A DNA stretch of 64,000 nucleotides from UBA1429 sp964482225 (GCA_964482225.1 CAYZWT010000016.1:25964-89963); one strand, 5' to 3'; shown: positions 16,707-26,015, numbered from the stretch's first letter. A program made the numbers and translations. Notes: generated by a model not told the origin, from the sequence alone.

Positions 16707-18140
16707 ATGGGCAACACGCCGGATCGCCCCAATATCCTGTTCCTGTTCACTGACGATCAACGTTTTGACACGCTCCACGCCCTGGGCAACGACCAGATCC
16801 ACACGCCCCACATGGACGCGTTGGCGCAGCAGGGGGTGGCCTTTACCCATGCCCACATCATGGGGGGCACCTCGGGAGCGGTGTGCATGCCCAGCCGCGC
16901 CATGCTGATGACGGGGCGCACCCTCTTTCACCTGGAGGGCGCGGGCGAGGGCATCCCCACGGAGCACACACTGCTGGGCGAGTGGCTGCAACGCCACGGC
17001 TACCACACCTGGGGGGCGGGCAAGTGGCACAATGGCCCGGCCTCCTATGCGCGCAGCTTTTGCTCTGGGGCCGAGATCTTTTTCGGGGGCATGGAGGATC
17101 ACTGGAACGTGCCCGCCTGCCACTATGACCCCACGGGCCGCTATGAGAGCATGCTCCCCGTCTGCCCCGACCCGTACCGCTCGAACGACGTGGTGCACAA
17201 GCGGGGCGATCACGTCACGGCGGGCAAGCACTCGAGCGAGCTGTTTGGCGAGGCCGCCATCCAAGCCCTGGCCGAGTATGATGGCGCCGCGCCCTTTTTC
17301 CTCTACATCGCGTTCATGGCGCCCCACGACCCGCGCACCATGCCCCGCCAGTATCTCGAGATGTACGATCCAGACGAGATCGAGCTGCCGCCCAACTGGG
17401 CGCCCCGGCATCCCTTTGACAATGGCGACCTGGGCGTGCGCGACGAGCTGCTGGCCGCGTTGCCGCGCACGCCGCAGGAGACCCGCCGCCACATCGCCGA
17501 GTACTATGCCATGATCACCCACCTGGACGCCCAGATCGGCCGGGTGCTGGAGGCGCTGCGGGCCGGCGGCCACGCCGAGAACACCCTGGTCGTGCTGGCG
17601 GGCGATAACGGCCTGGCCCTGGGCCAGCATGGCCTGATGGGCAAGCAGAACCTGTATGACCACAGCGTACGGGTGCCCCTGGTGCTCAGCGGGCCGGGCG
17701 TGCCCCAGGGCCGGCGCAGCGGCGCGCATGCGTACTTGAGCGACATCTATCCCACCCTGTGCGAGCTGGCCGGGCTCCCCACGCCCGAGACCGTCGAGGG
17801 GCGCAGCCTGGTTCCCGCCCTGCGCGATGCCGGGCAGCCGGTGCGCGAGAGCCTCTATTGCGCCTATCGCCAGTTCCAGCGCAGCGTGCGCGATTACCGG
17901 TTCAAGCTGATCGAGTACGTGGTGCAGGGCCGCCGCGCCACCCAGCTCTTTGACCTGTTGGCCGACCCCTGGGAGACGGCGAACCTGGCAGGCGATCCGG
18001 CCCACGCCCCCATCCTGGCGCACTTGCGGGCCGAGCTGCTGCGCTGGCGCGACGCCCTGGATGACCGCGCCAGCGCTTGGGGCCAGGCATTCTGGGAGGG
18101 CTACGAAGCGACGCACGAGAGCGCCACGCCCACCGGCTAA
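16707..18140 (+). CDS. Cys-type sulfatase (alkaline phosphatase superfamily)
   Basis: A 477-residue sulfatase. ATG 16707 lies seven bases after AGGAGG. The N-terminal metal site NILFLFTDDQRFDT and the sulfatase signature CMPSR (C60) are present; the Cys is the residue converted to formylglycine by a maturase. GKWHNG and a later DNGLALGQHGLMGKQNLYDH block complete the active site. There is no signal peptide, so the enzyme is probably cytoplasmic or uses another route, unlike many polysaccharide sulfatases. No formylglycine-generating enzyme or anSME gene is in the window. It begins a sugar-catabolism region and could remove sulfate from a sugar or phosphonate-type ester; the substrate cannot be deduced. 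Confidence 0.88.
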   Translation: MGNTPDRPNILFLFTDDQRFDTLHALGNDQIHTPHMDALAQQGVAFTHAHIMGGTSGAVCMPSRAMLMTGRTLFHLEGAGEGIPTEHTLLGEWLQRHGYHTWGAGKWHNGPASYARSFCSGAEIFFGGMEDHWNVPACHYDPTGRYESMLPVCPDPYRSNDVVHKRGDHVTAGKHSSELFGEAAIQALAEYDGAAPFFLYIAFMAPHDPRTMPRQYLEMYDPDEIELPPNWAPRHPFDNGDLGVRDELLAALPRTPQETRRHIAEYYAMITHLDAQIGRVLEALRAGGHAENTLVVLAGDNGLALGQHGLMGKQNLYDHSVRVPLVLSGPGVPQGRRSGAHAYLSDIYPTLCELAGLPTPETVEGRSLVPALRDAGQPVRESLYCAYRQFQRSVRDYRFKLIEYVVQGRRATQLFDLLADPWETANLAGDPAHAPILAHLRAELLRWRDALDDRASAWGQAFWEGYEATHESATPTG

Positions 18141-18165
18141 TTCTGTATATTCTAACGTAAACCAC

Positions 18166-18194
18166 TTGAAAATCGGGCGGCGACGTGCTAGAAT
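18166..18194 (+). promoter_or_regulatory. Promoter of the first Gfo/Idh/MocA gene
   Basis: TTGAAA (18166-18171), 17 bp, TAGAAT (18189-18194), 40 bp before the start at 18235. Confidence 0.65.
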
Positions 18195-18234
18195 GCCGGT
18201 GACAGCGTTGACAATATCCTACAAGGAGCACGAT

Positions 18235-19245
18235 ATGTCCCCCATACGACTCGGCCTGGTCGGATTTGGCCTGATTTGGGAGCAAGAGCACGAGCCCGAG
18301 GTGCAGGCCCTGGGCGATACATTCGAGATCGCGGCGCTGTGCGCGACCAGCGACCGCAGCGCCGCCAAGGCGGCTGCCAAGTACCCTGGCATCCCCTTTA
18401 CCCGCGACTATCGCGAGCTGGTGGCGCGGCCCGATGTAGACGTCGTGGTGGTGCAGACGCCCATCCCGCTGAACGCGCCGGTGACCATCGCGGCCATGCA
18501 GGCGGGCAAAGATGTGATCATGGAAAAGCCCATCGGGCGCACCTGCGACGAGGGCGCCCAGGTGCTCTATGAGCGGGAGCAGAGCGGGCGCCGCATCTAT
18601 GTGCTGGACAACGCCTTTTACCAGCCGCGCTGGGATACGATCCGCCAGGTGTTGGCCAGCGGCGCCATCGGCCAGGTGGTGCAATACGAGCAGGTGGCCC
18701 ACCACCCCGTGGACCCGGTGCACAAGACCCAGCGCAGCTATGGCACCACAGGCTGGCGCATCAACCCCGATTACCCCCTGGGTTACCTGCTGGACGCGGG
18801 CGTACACCAGATCGCGGCCCTCTCCAAGCTCTTTGGCCATCCGCGCTTTGTGCAGGCCGTCTCGGTCAAGCTGCGCCCTGAATATGGCGATGTGGACCAG
18901 GCGCTGATGCTTTTCGAGTACGCGAATGCCGTGCACGGCGTCTTTTCGCAATCGGGCTATCTGACGGACCAGCGCAACTATTTCTACATTCGCGGCACCC
19001 AGGGTGTGTTGGAGGTACGCCGCGAGGAGCTGGTGATCGTGGACAACGATGGCGCCGAGAGCCGTGTGCCCGTGGCCACCTCGGGCGGCGCCCACGAGAT
19101 GTGGCAGGCCATCGCCCAGGCCATGCGCACTGGCCAGGAGGCACCCTACACCGACGACCTGGCCGCCAAGGATGTGTGCATCCTGCACGCGGTGGATCGC
19201 GCCCTGAGCCTGGGCCAGAAGCAAGAGATCCTGCCGTCGCTCTAG
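18235..19245 (+). CDS. Gfo/Idh/MocA-family NAD(P)-dependent oxidoreductase
   Basis: A 336-residue protein with AAGGAG upstream of ATG 18235. The Rossmann start reads IRLGLVGFGLIW, so the usual G-x-G-x-x-G is shortened to GFGLIW, and the EKP motif (E97-K98-P99), whose Lys is catalytic in the family, is intact. A C-terminal alpha/beta domain with GWRINPDYPLGYLLDAGVHQ provides the G-x3-D-x3-H active-site block. Members oxidise or reduce sugars and inositols at a hydroxyl carbon. The gene has its own promoter and sits between a sulfatase and a UxuA-like isomerase, so a sugar substrate is likely. Confidence 0.88.
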   Translation: MSPIRLGLVGFGLIWEQEHEPEVQALGDTFEIAALCATSDRSAAKAAAKYPGIPFTRDYRELVARPDVDVVVVQTPIPLNAPVTIAAMQAGKDVIMEKPIGRTCDEGAQVLYEREQSGRRIYVLDNAFYQPRWDTIRQVLASGAIGQVVQYEQVAHHPVDPVHKTQRSYGTTGWRINPDYPLGYLLDAGVHQIAALSKLFGHPRFVQAVSVKLRPEYGDVDQALMLFEYANAVHGVFSQSGYLTDQRNYFYIRGTQGVLEVRREELVIVDNDGAESRVPVATSGGAHEMWQAIAQAMRTGQEAPYTDDLAAKDVCILHAVDRALSLGQKQEILPSL

Positions 19246-19372
19246 GAGCCAACGCTCCCTTGCTTCCCACGCTGCCAGGGCCGTTGGCTCTGGCAGTGGC
19301 GCATGCATGTCCCTCCCCCAAAACCTTTTCCGCCCGAAAGCGCCGACAACGTTGTCATACGGATTGCGCTAT

Positions 19373-19400
19373 TTGACGCCCTGCCAACTGCGTCTAGAAT
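19373..19400 (+). promoter_or_regulatory. Promoter and long leader of the UxuA-like isomerase gene
   Basis: TTGACG (19373-19378), 16 bp, TAGAAT (19395-19400). The 19246-19557 gap holds this promoter and then about 150 nt of GC-rich leader with small hairpins such as AGCCGCGCGGCT (about 19409-19420); no known riboswitch or leader peptide was recognised in it. Confidence 0.6.
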
Positions 19401-19557
19401 AGCCATTGGAGCCGCGCGGCTGCAGGGTCCTGTCCTCCGCGCCGACCGTGTTGCGGCGCCCGACGGAACACCTTAGGGCTGGCGACCCCTTGGCATAGCC
19501 GCCACTGCGCCTGCGGCGCAGGCTCGATGGCGAGAGCACAACAGGGAGGGTAGTAGG

Positions 19558-20394
19558 ATGAGACTGGCGATTCAGGCAGGATCGGTCGCAGACGGCACCC
19601 TGGAGGGGTGCATCGCATACTGCAAGGCGATGGATGTGGGCAATGTGATCCTTACAGCCGCGGCAGTGCCCGGATACCGGGATACGGGCCTGATTGACCC
19701 CAAGGCGCTCAAAGCCCAGGTGGCCGCGGTGGAAAAGGCGGGCCTGGACACGGGCGCCATGCAGTTCTGGCCGCCCTTTTCGCTGGCAGATGAGGCCGCC
19801 ACTGCCGCTACCATGAGCAAGCTGGGCAAGAACATGGATGCAGCGGCCAAGGCCGGGCTCGATACCCTGGCCATGTTCGTCTCCTTGGCCAAGCCGGTGG
19901 ACCCCGCCGACGAAGAAGGCCAGTGGAACACCTACATCGGGTTCTACCAGGAGTTGCTCTCTCAGGCGGACCAGCACGGCATCAAGATCGCGACCCACTT
20001 TTCCGGCCACCGGGGACGCAGCGTCCTCGCCGGCTCCGAGGGCTATCGCCGGCTCTTTGAGGCGGTCCCCAGCCCCAACAACGGCCTGTGCTTTTGCACC
20101 GGCAACGTGTGGAACTCGGATGGCGAGCGCATCTATAACCTGATCCGCGAGTTTGCCCCGCGCATCTTTACCGTGCACATGCGCAGCACCAAGATCAGTT
20201 GGGGCGAATCCCCCTACTGGTGGGATATCCCCGATGGCCCCGATATCCGCAAGATCATGCAGACCTTGAAGGAGGTCGGCTACACGGGCGTGATCTCCTC
20301 TGAGCACATGCCTGACATGCCCGATCAGAACCGGCAGGACATCACCGCTGCATGGGCCATGGGGTATATGAAGGCGATCATGCGCTACCTGTAA
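19558..20394 (+). CDS. UxuA-like sugar isomerase/dehydratase (TIM-barrel, xylose isomerase-like fold)
   Basis: A 278-residue single-domain TIM barrel. It has an ATHFSGHRG histidine strand around residue 143, the F-C-T-G-N segment near residue 180 that corresponds to the C-T-G-S/N metal loop of mannonate dehydratase, an FTVHMRSTK strand near 206 and SSEHMPD near 250. It is shorter than classical UxuA (about 390) and lacks its long insertions, so it may be a mannonate dehydratase-like enzyme or a sugar phosphate isomerase/epimerase. The start follows GGGAGGGTAGTAGG. It lies between two Gfo/Idh/MocA genes, an arrangement typical for keto-sugar or uronate pathways. Confidence 0.75.
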   Translation: MRLAIQAGSVADGTLEGCIAYCKAMDVGNVILTAAAVPGYRDTGLIDPKALKAQVAAVEKAGLDTGAMQFWPPFSLADEAATAATMSKLGKNMDAAAKAGLDTLAMFVSLAKPVDPADEEGQWNTYIGFYQELLSQADQHGIKIATHFSGHRGRSVLAGSEGYRRLFEAVPSPNNGLCFCTGNVWNSDGERIYNLIREFAPRIFTVHMRSTKISWGESPYWWDIPDGPDIRKIMQTLKEVGYTGVISSEHMPDMPDQNRQDITAAWAMGYMKAIMRYL

Positions 20395-20503
20395 GCGTCC
20401 GGATCGCGCCGTTGCGAGAATTGGGCTTGGCGAGGCGATGCGGGCCCCGGTCCGCCCGCCCCGGTTCAGCGTAGAATCGAACATCAGGAGAAAGGCACAG
20501 AGC

Positions 20504-21664
20504 ATGACCACACCTACGAAAATCGGCATCATGGGCTGCGGCGTCATCAGCGGGATCTATATCGAGACCTCGCAGAAAGTTGACTACATCGAGTGCGTCG
20601 CCGTGGCCGACGTCAACCCCGAGGCAGCCAAGTTCCGGGCGGAGCAGTACGGCATCCCCAAGGCTTGCAGCCCCGACGAACTGCTGGCCGATCCGGATGT
20701 CGAGATCATCATCAGCCTGACGCCCAACCGGCTGCACGGCCAGGTTGGCATGCAGATCATTCAGGCGGGCAAGCACTTTTATGGCGAAAAGCCGTTCTGC
20801 GTGTACCGCGAAGAGGCCCTGGCCATCCTGGCCGAGGCCGAGCAGCGCGGCCTGCGCACCGGCGGCGCGCCCGACACGTTCTTTGGCAGCGCCTGGCAGA
20901 CGGCCCGCAAGGCTATTGATGACGGCTTGATCGGCCAGCCGATCGCCGCCACGGTCTGCCTGCAAGGGCGGCGCGGCCCCGTCACCCCAGAGATGATGGC
21001 GCGCTTTGCCCAGTTCTCGCAGAACCCCACCCGCTCCACCGCCCCCGGCCACGTGAGCTTTTTCTCGGTGGATGGCGGCAAGTATGGCGTGAGCAACACC
21101 TTTGACATGGGCGGCTACTATGCCGTCAACGTCATCAACCTGTTGGGCCCCGCCACCCGCGTGGTCGGCATGACCAGCAAGGCTTTTGAAGAGGTTGTGC
21201 GCGGGGATCGCACCGTCAAGATCGAGGCCCCGACCCATGTGACGGGCGTGATCGAGTTCGCCAACGGCGCCCTGTGCCAGTGGCTGACCTCGTCGGATGT
21301 CTATGGCACCGGCTTGCCCCACATCGAGATCTTTGGCACCGAGGGCACGCTGCGCTGCCCCGATCCTAACTGGTTCCCCGGCCCCGTGTTCCTGCGCAAG
21401 CCCGAGAGCCAGGAGTTGATCGAACTCGAGACCACGCACAGCATCAGCCAGGATACCCGTGGCATCGGCGTTGCCGACATGGCCCTTGGCATCCAGAAGA
21501 ATCGTCAGCACCGCGCCAATGGCCAGATGACCACCCACGTGGTGGATATCCTCAACGCGCTGCACGAATCGGCCGAGCAGGGCGTGCGCATTGACCTGCA
21601 GACGACCTGCGAGCAGCCCAAGGCGCTGCCGGTGGGTCTGCCCAACTGGACTTTGGACGAATAG
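20504..21664 (+). CDS. Gfo/Idh/MocA-family oxidoreductase (second copy)
   Basis: A 386-residue protein; ATG 20504 is chosen over an in-frame start at 20438 because AGGAGAAAGG lies upstream and a TAGAAT -10-like box is at 20472-20477 between the two. The N-terminus KIGIMGCGVISGIY supplies the G-x-G-x2-G-like turn, and E95-K-P is the catalytic EKP motif. The long C-terminal part contains FDMGGYYAVNVINLLGP, the D-x-G-x-H-equivalent block with Tyr-Tyr, as in larger sugar and inositol dehydrogenases. It shares only family-level similarity with the enzyme at 18235. It probably acts on the product or substrate of the UxuA-like gene 110 bp upstream. Confidence 0.88.
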   Translation: MTTPTKIGIMGCGVISGIYIETSQKVDYIECVAVADVNPEAAKFRAEQYGIPKACSPDELLADPDVEIIISLTPNRLHGQVGMQIIQAGKHFYGEKPFCVYREEALAILAEAEQRGLRTGGAPDTFFGSAWQTARKAIDDGLIGQPIAATVCLQGRRGPVTPEMMARFAQFSQNPTRSTAPGHVSFFSVDGGKYGVSNTFDMGGYYAVNVINLLGPATRVVGMTSKAFEEVVRGDRTVKIEAPTHVTGVIEFANGALCQWLTSSDVYGTGLPHIEIFGTEGTLRCPDPNWFPGPVFLRKPESQELIELETTHSISQDTRGIGVADMALGIQKNRQHRANGQMTTHVVDILNALHESAEQGVRIDLQTTCEQPKALPVGLPNWTLDE

Positions 21665-21679
21665 TTCCCTTGCGCAAGA

Positions 21680-21710
21680 GGCAGGGCCCCCAAGGCCCTG
21701 CCTTCTTTTC
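21680..21710 (+). terminator. Rho-independent terminator after the second oxidoreductase gene
   Basis: Perfect 9-bp stem GGCAGGGCC/GGCCCTGCC (21680-21688, 21694-21702) with a 5-base loop and a TTCTTTTC tail. Confidence 0.9.
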
Positions 21711-21946
21711 ACAAATGGGCGCGATCCGCAACCGTCCAATCAATGAGAGCCGGGACAACACTAGCCAAGATTGACTTTGCTCCTTCGCTCGTCTATCCGC
21801 GCTCGCAGGTCTGGGGCGCCCCTCTGCGCCAGTGTACACGAGAGGGTACGAGGCAGCGGCCGGCACGGTCTAGGCTCTTTACGCGGCAGCGATGCGCATG
21901 ACGGCTGCCACTTTACTCAACTGAACCAGATGCGGAGACATGCCAT

Positions 21947-22888
21947 ATGGCAAACGACATGATCGGAATCGGCGGCGGCTGCATTGACCATCTCTCCATC
22001 GTGCGGCGCACGCCCGATGGCTGGGAAGAGTGCGGAGCGCCGTTGGTGCAGGGCGGCGGCCTGGCCGCCACAGGCGCCACAGCCATCGCACGCCTAGGCG
22101 GCAGCGTCGAACTGTGGGGCATTACAGGAGACGACCATCACGGCCAGATGATCCGCACCGAGCTGGAGCGTGATGGCGTGGACATTAGCCAGATACGGGT
22201 CGTGCCCGGAATGCGTTCGCCGTGCAGCTTTATCGAGGTGGACGCCGACACGGGCGAGCGCACCATCTATGGCTCCGGCTTTGGCGTGCGCCCTGATGAC
22301 CTGGAGACCTACTTTGATCCGGCTCGCGCCAAGAGCGCCAAGGCGATGCTGGTGACCAGCTTTATCCCCAATGTGGCGATCCAGGCGGCCCAGTATCTTC
22401 ATGAGGCGGGCGGCTATGTGGTGGCCGATCTGTTCCGCGTGGATGGGCCCGTGGCGGAAATGGTGCATCATGTGGATGCAATCATCATGCCCGAGTTCTC
22501 AGTCGAGCCGATGGTAGGATCCTTTGATATCCCCGCCGCCCTGAACAAGCTAGCGGAACTGGGATCGTCCATGTCGGCCATCACCGTGGGCCCGGAGGGC
22601 TGCTACTATCTGGCCGAGGGCGTGGTGTACCATTGCCCTGCGTTCAAGATCAAGGCCGTGGACACAACCGGCTGCGGCGACTCGTTCCATGGCGCATTCA
22701 CCTACTCGCTGGCCCAGCGCTGGAACCAGCACGAGGCGGTCCGCTTTTCTTCGGCAGTGGCCGCCGTCAAGGCGACCAAACTGGGCGGGCGCTCTGGGCT
22801 GCCCACCATGGCCGCCGTGCGCGAGTTCATGGCCGCCCGGCCTGACGAGGCCCGCGCCCGTCGGCTGGATAACGGCGCCGCCGTCTGA
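21947..22888 (+). CDS. PfkB-family carbohydrate kinase
   Basis: A 313-residue ribokinase-fold kinase. Residues about 33-50 hold the first PfkB signature (GGGLAATGATAIARLGG); the second is DTTGCGDSFHGAF with D245 as the catalytic base and GCGD in place of the usual GAGD anion hole. Kinases of this subgroup phosphorylate ketoses or keto-deoxy acids, including 2-keto-3-deoxygluconate and sulfofructose; sequence does not separate them here. It follows two oxidoreductases and a UxuA-like enzyme, so it would trap the sugar product with phosphate. No convincing Shine-Dalgarno is visible beyond GCGGAGA 10 bases upstream. No clear promoter was found in 21711-21946. Confidence 0.88.
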   Translation: MANDMIGIGGGCIDHLSIVRRTPDGWEECGAPLVQGGGLAATGATAIARLGGSVELWGITGDDHHGQMIRTELERDGVDISQIRVVPGMRSPCSFIEVDADTGERTIYGSGFGVRPDDLETYFDPARAKSAKAMLVTSFIPNVAIQAAQYLHEAGGYVVADLFRVDGPVAEMVHHVDAIIMPEFSVEPMVGSFDIPAALNKLAELGSSMSAITVGPEGCYYLAEGVVYHCPAFKIKAVDTTGCGDSFHGAFTYSLAQRWNQHEAVRFSSAVAAVKATKLGGRSGLPTMAAVREFMAARPDEARARRLDNGAAV

Positions 22889-22898
22889 TGGTCTGTGC

Positions 22899-22927
22899 GG
22901 CGCCGGAGGATGCGGTCCTCCGGCGCC
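22899..22927. terminator. Bidirectional terminator
   Basis: Perfect 12-bp stem (22899-22910 with 22916-22927) with a 5-base loop TGCGG, exactly between the convergent kinase and alpha/beta hydrolase genes. Confidence 0.85.
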
Positions 22928-22930
22928 TGC

Positions 22931-23905
22931 TTACTCGATCCCGGCCAGGAACGCCTCCACAGCGGCGAGGAATGCGGCAGGATGCTCCTCTTGCGGGAGG
23001 TGGCCGCAGCGCGGGATCATGATCAGTTGGGCATTGGGCAGCTCCTCCGCCAGGCGTTGGCTGTTGGCGGGCGGCACGATGGCGTCGCTATCGCCGGTGA
23101 TCACAAGGGTCGGGACCGTGATCTCGCTCAAGCGCGCCGTATCCAGGCGGCGGCTGGCCAGGGTCAGCTCCCACAGGGCGCGATCCCAGTTATCGGCGCG
23201 CAGCGGACGCTGATAGCCCTCCAGCACCTCTTCTGGGATGGCCTCGGGATCATACCAGGCGCTGAGCACCCCCTGGACGCCCAGGCGCGGCAACGCCCAG
23301 CGCACCAGAAACGGCCCAAGCCGCCGCACCTGCGGCAGACGGAGCAGAGGCTGGATGAACCCCGGCGCGCCGCCCTCGTATACGGCCGGCGCCACCAGCA
23401 CCAGGGCCTGCACACGCTCGGGGTGGCGAAGCGCCGTCTCGATGGCGATGGCGCCGCCAGCCGAGTGCCCCACCAGCACAGCTCGTTCGATATCCAGGTA
23501 ATCCATCAACGCCACCGTCAAATCGGCAGCGGCCTCCGGGCTATAGGGGTTTGCGCCGATCCACTGCCCGCGCACGGGCCGCGAAGTCAGCCCAAAGGCC
23601 GGGCGATCAAAAGCTGCCGCCAGGCCGAGCTCACCAAGAGGCGTCAGAACGTCGCGCCAGGAATAGAGGCTGGCGCCGAATCCGTGCAACAGGATCAGGG
23701 CTGGCGGGTCCTGGCCGGCGGGCGTTCCGCTCTGTCGGTGGAGCTTGTAGTGCACCTCTAGGCCATTCAGGATCACGAATCGGCTGTCCGCATCGGCCAG
23801 CTCACGAGGCGGCAAGGTCCCCCGCAGCGGCGGAATGGGCACGATCAACGGTACGATCAGCAGAGCGACCAGCACACCCAGTAGCACTTGGCGCCAGTTT
23901 CGCAT
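22931..23905 (-). CDS. Membrane-anchored alpha/beta-fold hydrolase
   Basis: A 324-residue protein. Residues about 7-25 (VLLGVLVALLIVPLIVPIP) form a signal anchor or uncleaved signal peptide, so the catalytic domain probably faces outside. The alpha/beta hydrolase elements follow: LLHGFGAS oxyanion strand near residue 75, nucleophile elbow GHSAGG (Ser about 147), Asp in TGDSDAIVP (about 273) and His in CGHLPQEEHP (about 301). The family contains esterases, haloalkane dehalogenases, epoxide hydrolases and meta-cleavage enzymes; the Gly-His-Ser-Ala-Gly elbow favours esterase or C-C hydrolase. No operon partner; the gene is divergent from the GT39 gene. Confidence 0.85.
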   Translation of the reverse strand: MRNWRQVLLGVLVALLIVPLIVPIPPLRGTLPPRELADADSRFVILNGLEVHYKLHRQSGTPAGQDPPALILLHGFGASLYSWRDVLTPLGELGLAAAFDRPAFGLTSRPVRGQWIGANPYSPEAAADLTVALMDYLDIERAVLVGHSAGGAIAIETALRHPERVQALVLVAPAVYEGGAPGFIQPLLRLPQVRRLGPFLVRWALPRLGVQGVLSAWYDPEAIPEEVLEGYQRPLRADNWDRALWELTLASRRLDTARLSEITVPTLVITGDSDAIVPPANSQRLAEELPNAQLIMIPRCGHLPQEEHPAAFLAAVEAFLAGIE

Positions 23906-23944
23906 TTGCGCATCCCCTTGATGCCTGAGTCACGAGCGGCCCGG

Positions 23945-23973
23945 TTGCTCGCCCGCTATGAGCCGCCTATAGT
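23945..23973 (+). promoter_or_regulatory. Promoter of the GT39 gene at 24002
   Basis: TTGCTC (23945-23950), 17 bp, TATAGT (23968-23973), 29 bp before the start codon. Confidence 0.6.
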
Positions 23974-24001
23974 ATACCCCAGAACTCGGAGGCTCAGACC
24001 T

Positions 24002-26002
24002 ATGCGATTGTCCGCATCAGAGCGGCCCCAAGGGGGGCGCGCTTTGGCAGATGCATCATCCGGTCCGGCAGCCCCAAGCTCCGTGGCCCCTCTACGCATG
24101 GGGGAGATGCTAGGGCTGATCGTCATCCTGGGGCTGGCCGCCCTGCTCCGGCTGGGCTGGCCCGGCATCCACTCCTTTGGCTATGACGAGGCGCGCATCA
24201 GCCTGCTGGCCTTGCAGATGGCGCGGGGCGGCCAGTTCGCCAGCGTGGGCATGGTCTCCTCGGTGGGGTTCCCCAATCCCCCCGGGTTCGTGTGGCTCAT
24301 GGCACTGCCCTACGCCCTCTCGCGGGATCCCCTGGCCGCCAGCCTCCTGATCGGCGCGTTGAACGTGCTGGCCGTCTGGGGGGTGTGGGGGCTGGCGCGG
24401 CGCGCCTGGGGGCCCTGGGCAGCCCTGGCCGCCGGTCTGCTGATGGCCAGCTCGCCCTTTGCCGTGTTCTACTCGCGCAGCATCTGGAGCCAGGACCTGT
24501 TGGCGCCTCTGGCGGTGCTATGGGCGCTGGCGGGCGTACGCGGGGTGCGGCGCGAGAGCGGCCCGTTGCTGGCCCTACACCTGTTCCTGGCGGGGTTCGC
24601 CTGGCAGGTGCACTATGCGGGCCTCGTCCTGCTGCCCGCCAGCGCCTGGTTGCTGCTGCGCTATCGCCTCTGGAAACGCTGGCCCTGGCTGTTGGCGGGC
24701 GGCGGCGCGGCGCTGCTGGCCATTGCGCCCTTTGCCTACACGCTGCTGCGCAAAGCGCCCGACGCGCTGGCAAGCCTGGGCACGCTCTCGGCGGGATCGG
24801 GCCACTCCGGCTGGGATGCCGTGTTGCGCTGGGCCGAGGTGGGGCTGGGCGCCAACTGGGACTGGTTACCCCTGGGGGGCGCCTGGCGCTGGCAGACCGC
24901 GCTGGCCTGGGCGCAACGAATCGCCCAGGGGATCACGGGCGCGCTCATCGCGGTCGGGCTAGCGGGCCTGGTTAGGCAGTGCTGGCGCACACGCCGCGCG
25001 CCCCAGGGCGAGGCCGAGATCCTGGCCGCGCTGTTACCCGCCTGGGCCTTGGCCCCGCCTCTAGTCTTTATACTCAGTAGCACAACCGCTCACCATCAGT
25101 ACCAGCTCGCGGCGCTGCCCGCGTTGCTGTTGGCCGGGGCTGCCACGGCGACCTTTCTGCCGGAGCGCTGGCGTTGGCGGGGCTCGCTGGTCGCGGCCCT
25201 GGCCCTGGCCGTGGCGCTGCCCCAGGGCCTCTCGGCGGCGCGCAGCATCGAGGCCAACAGCGCGGCGTTGCAGCCCGGTGGCCTGGGCACGCCCCTGGCC
25301 TATCCCCGGGCGGCCAGCGTTCTGCTGCGAGACGGGGCGCCGGTGTACGTGCATGCCGCCAGCGACGATCCGGCCTACGATGCCGACGCGGCAGGCATGA
25401 GCGTGCTGTTGTGGGAGTATCCCCACCGGCTGGTGAATGGCAGCGCCGCCCTGCTGCTGCCCCCTGAGGGCGAGACGGCGCACCTGTTCTTTCCGTTCCC
25501 CGACCTGCCCGCGCTGGAGCAGGCCCACCACTATGCCGACATCCAGGCCACCTTGGAACTGCCGCGCCGCCAGGGCGAGCCGCCCTATGTGGCGCTGCGG
25601 GTGACGGGCGGTGCACCCCAGGGCTTGCGCAGCGTCGCCCCCGTCGCGCTGGCAAACGGCGCCACGCTGCGAGGCTGGAAAGCCCGATGGGAGGGCAAGA
25701 GCCTGATGCTGGTCACCTGGTGGCAGATCGGCGAGGAGCTAGAGCCGGGGCGCTACCACCAGTTCAACCACCTGTACGCCGCCGATGGCGAGGCGCCCGC
25801 CCAGGTGCGCGACATGGCCATCTCGTCGCCGAGCTGGCAGGTGGGCGACACCCTGATCACCTGGGCGAGCTTTGCACCCCAGGAGCCCGGCCCCTACCGT
25901 TTCGAGGTGGGCATGTACGCCTACCCCGAGTTGGTGCGCGTTCCCATTGCCGAGATGGGGCACAAGGACGCCGCCACCATCAGCCTCGGCCCGGTCGAGT
26001 AG
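24002..26002 (+). CDS. GT39/PMT-family membrane glycosyltransferase with C-terminal beta domain
   Basis: A 666-residue protein. ATG 24002 follows CGGAGG by nine bases and lies just downstream of the promoter; the longer frame from 23888 overlaps that promoter. About 30 N-terminal cytoplasmic residues are followed by TM1 and the catalytic FGYDEARIS loop (Asp-Glu after TM1, as in ArnT and PMT enzymes). About ten further hydrophobic helices reach residue 430. The last 200 residues are soluble and Trp/Tyr-rich with beta character (VTWWQIGEELEPGRYHQFNHL), probably an extracytoplasmic beta-sandwich. The enzyme transfers a sugar from a polyprenyl-phosphate donor; the acceptor is unknown. The same type of tail is seen at the end of the large protein at 26850. 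Confidence 0.75.
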   Translation: MRLSASERPQGGRALADASSGPAAPSSVAPLRMGEMLGLIVILGLAALLRLGWPGIHSFGYDEARISLLALQMARGGQFASVGMVSSVGFPNPPGFVWLMALPYALSRDPLAASLLIGALNVLAVWGVWGLARRAWGPWAALAAGLLMASSPFAVFYSRSIWSQDLLAPLAVLWALAGVRGVRRESGPLLALHLFLAGFAWQVHYAGLVLLPASAWLLLRYRLWKRWPWLLAGGGAALLAIAPFAYTLLRKAPDALASLGTLSAGSGHSGWDAVLRWAEVGLGANWDWLPLGGAWRWQTALAWAQRIAQGITGALIAVGLAGLVRQCWRTRRAPQGEAEILAALLPAWALAPPLVFILSSTTAHHQYQLAALPALLLAGAATATFLPERWRWRGSLVAALALAVALPQGLSAARSIEANSAALQPGGLGTPLAYPRAASVLLRDGAPVYVHAASDDPAYDADAAGMSVLLWEYPHRLVNGSAALLLPPEGETAHLFFPFPDLPALEQAHHYADIQATLELPRRQGEPPYVALRVTGGAPQGLRSVAPVALANGATLRGWKARWEGKSLMLVTWWQIGEELEPGRYHQFNHLYAADGEAPAQVRDMAISSPSWQVGDTLITWASFAPQEPGPYRFEVGMYAYPELVRVPIAEMGHKDAATISLGPVE

Positions 26003-26015
26003 CGCCGTGCAGGCT

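Noticed and set aside
19401..19557. Riboswitch in the long leader of the UxuA-like gene
   Set aside because: Only short GC-rich hairpins are seen; no known aptamer core or terminator could be recognised.
20378..21739. 453-codon minus-strand ORF opposite the second Gfo/Idh/MocA gene
   Set aside because: Shadow frame; the plus frame carries the EKP motif and a terminator follows it.
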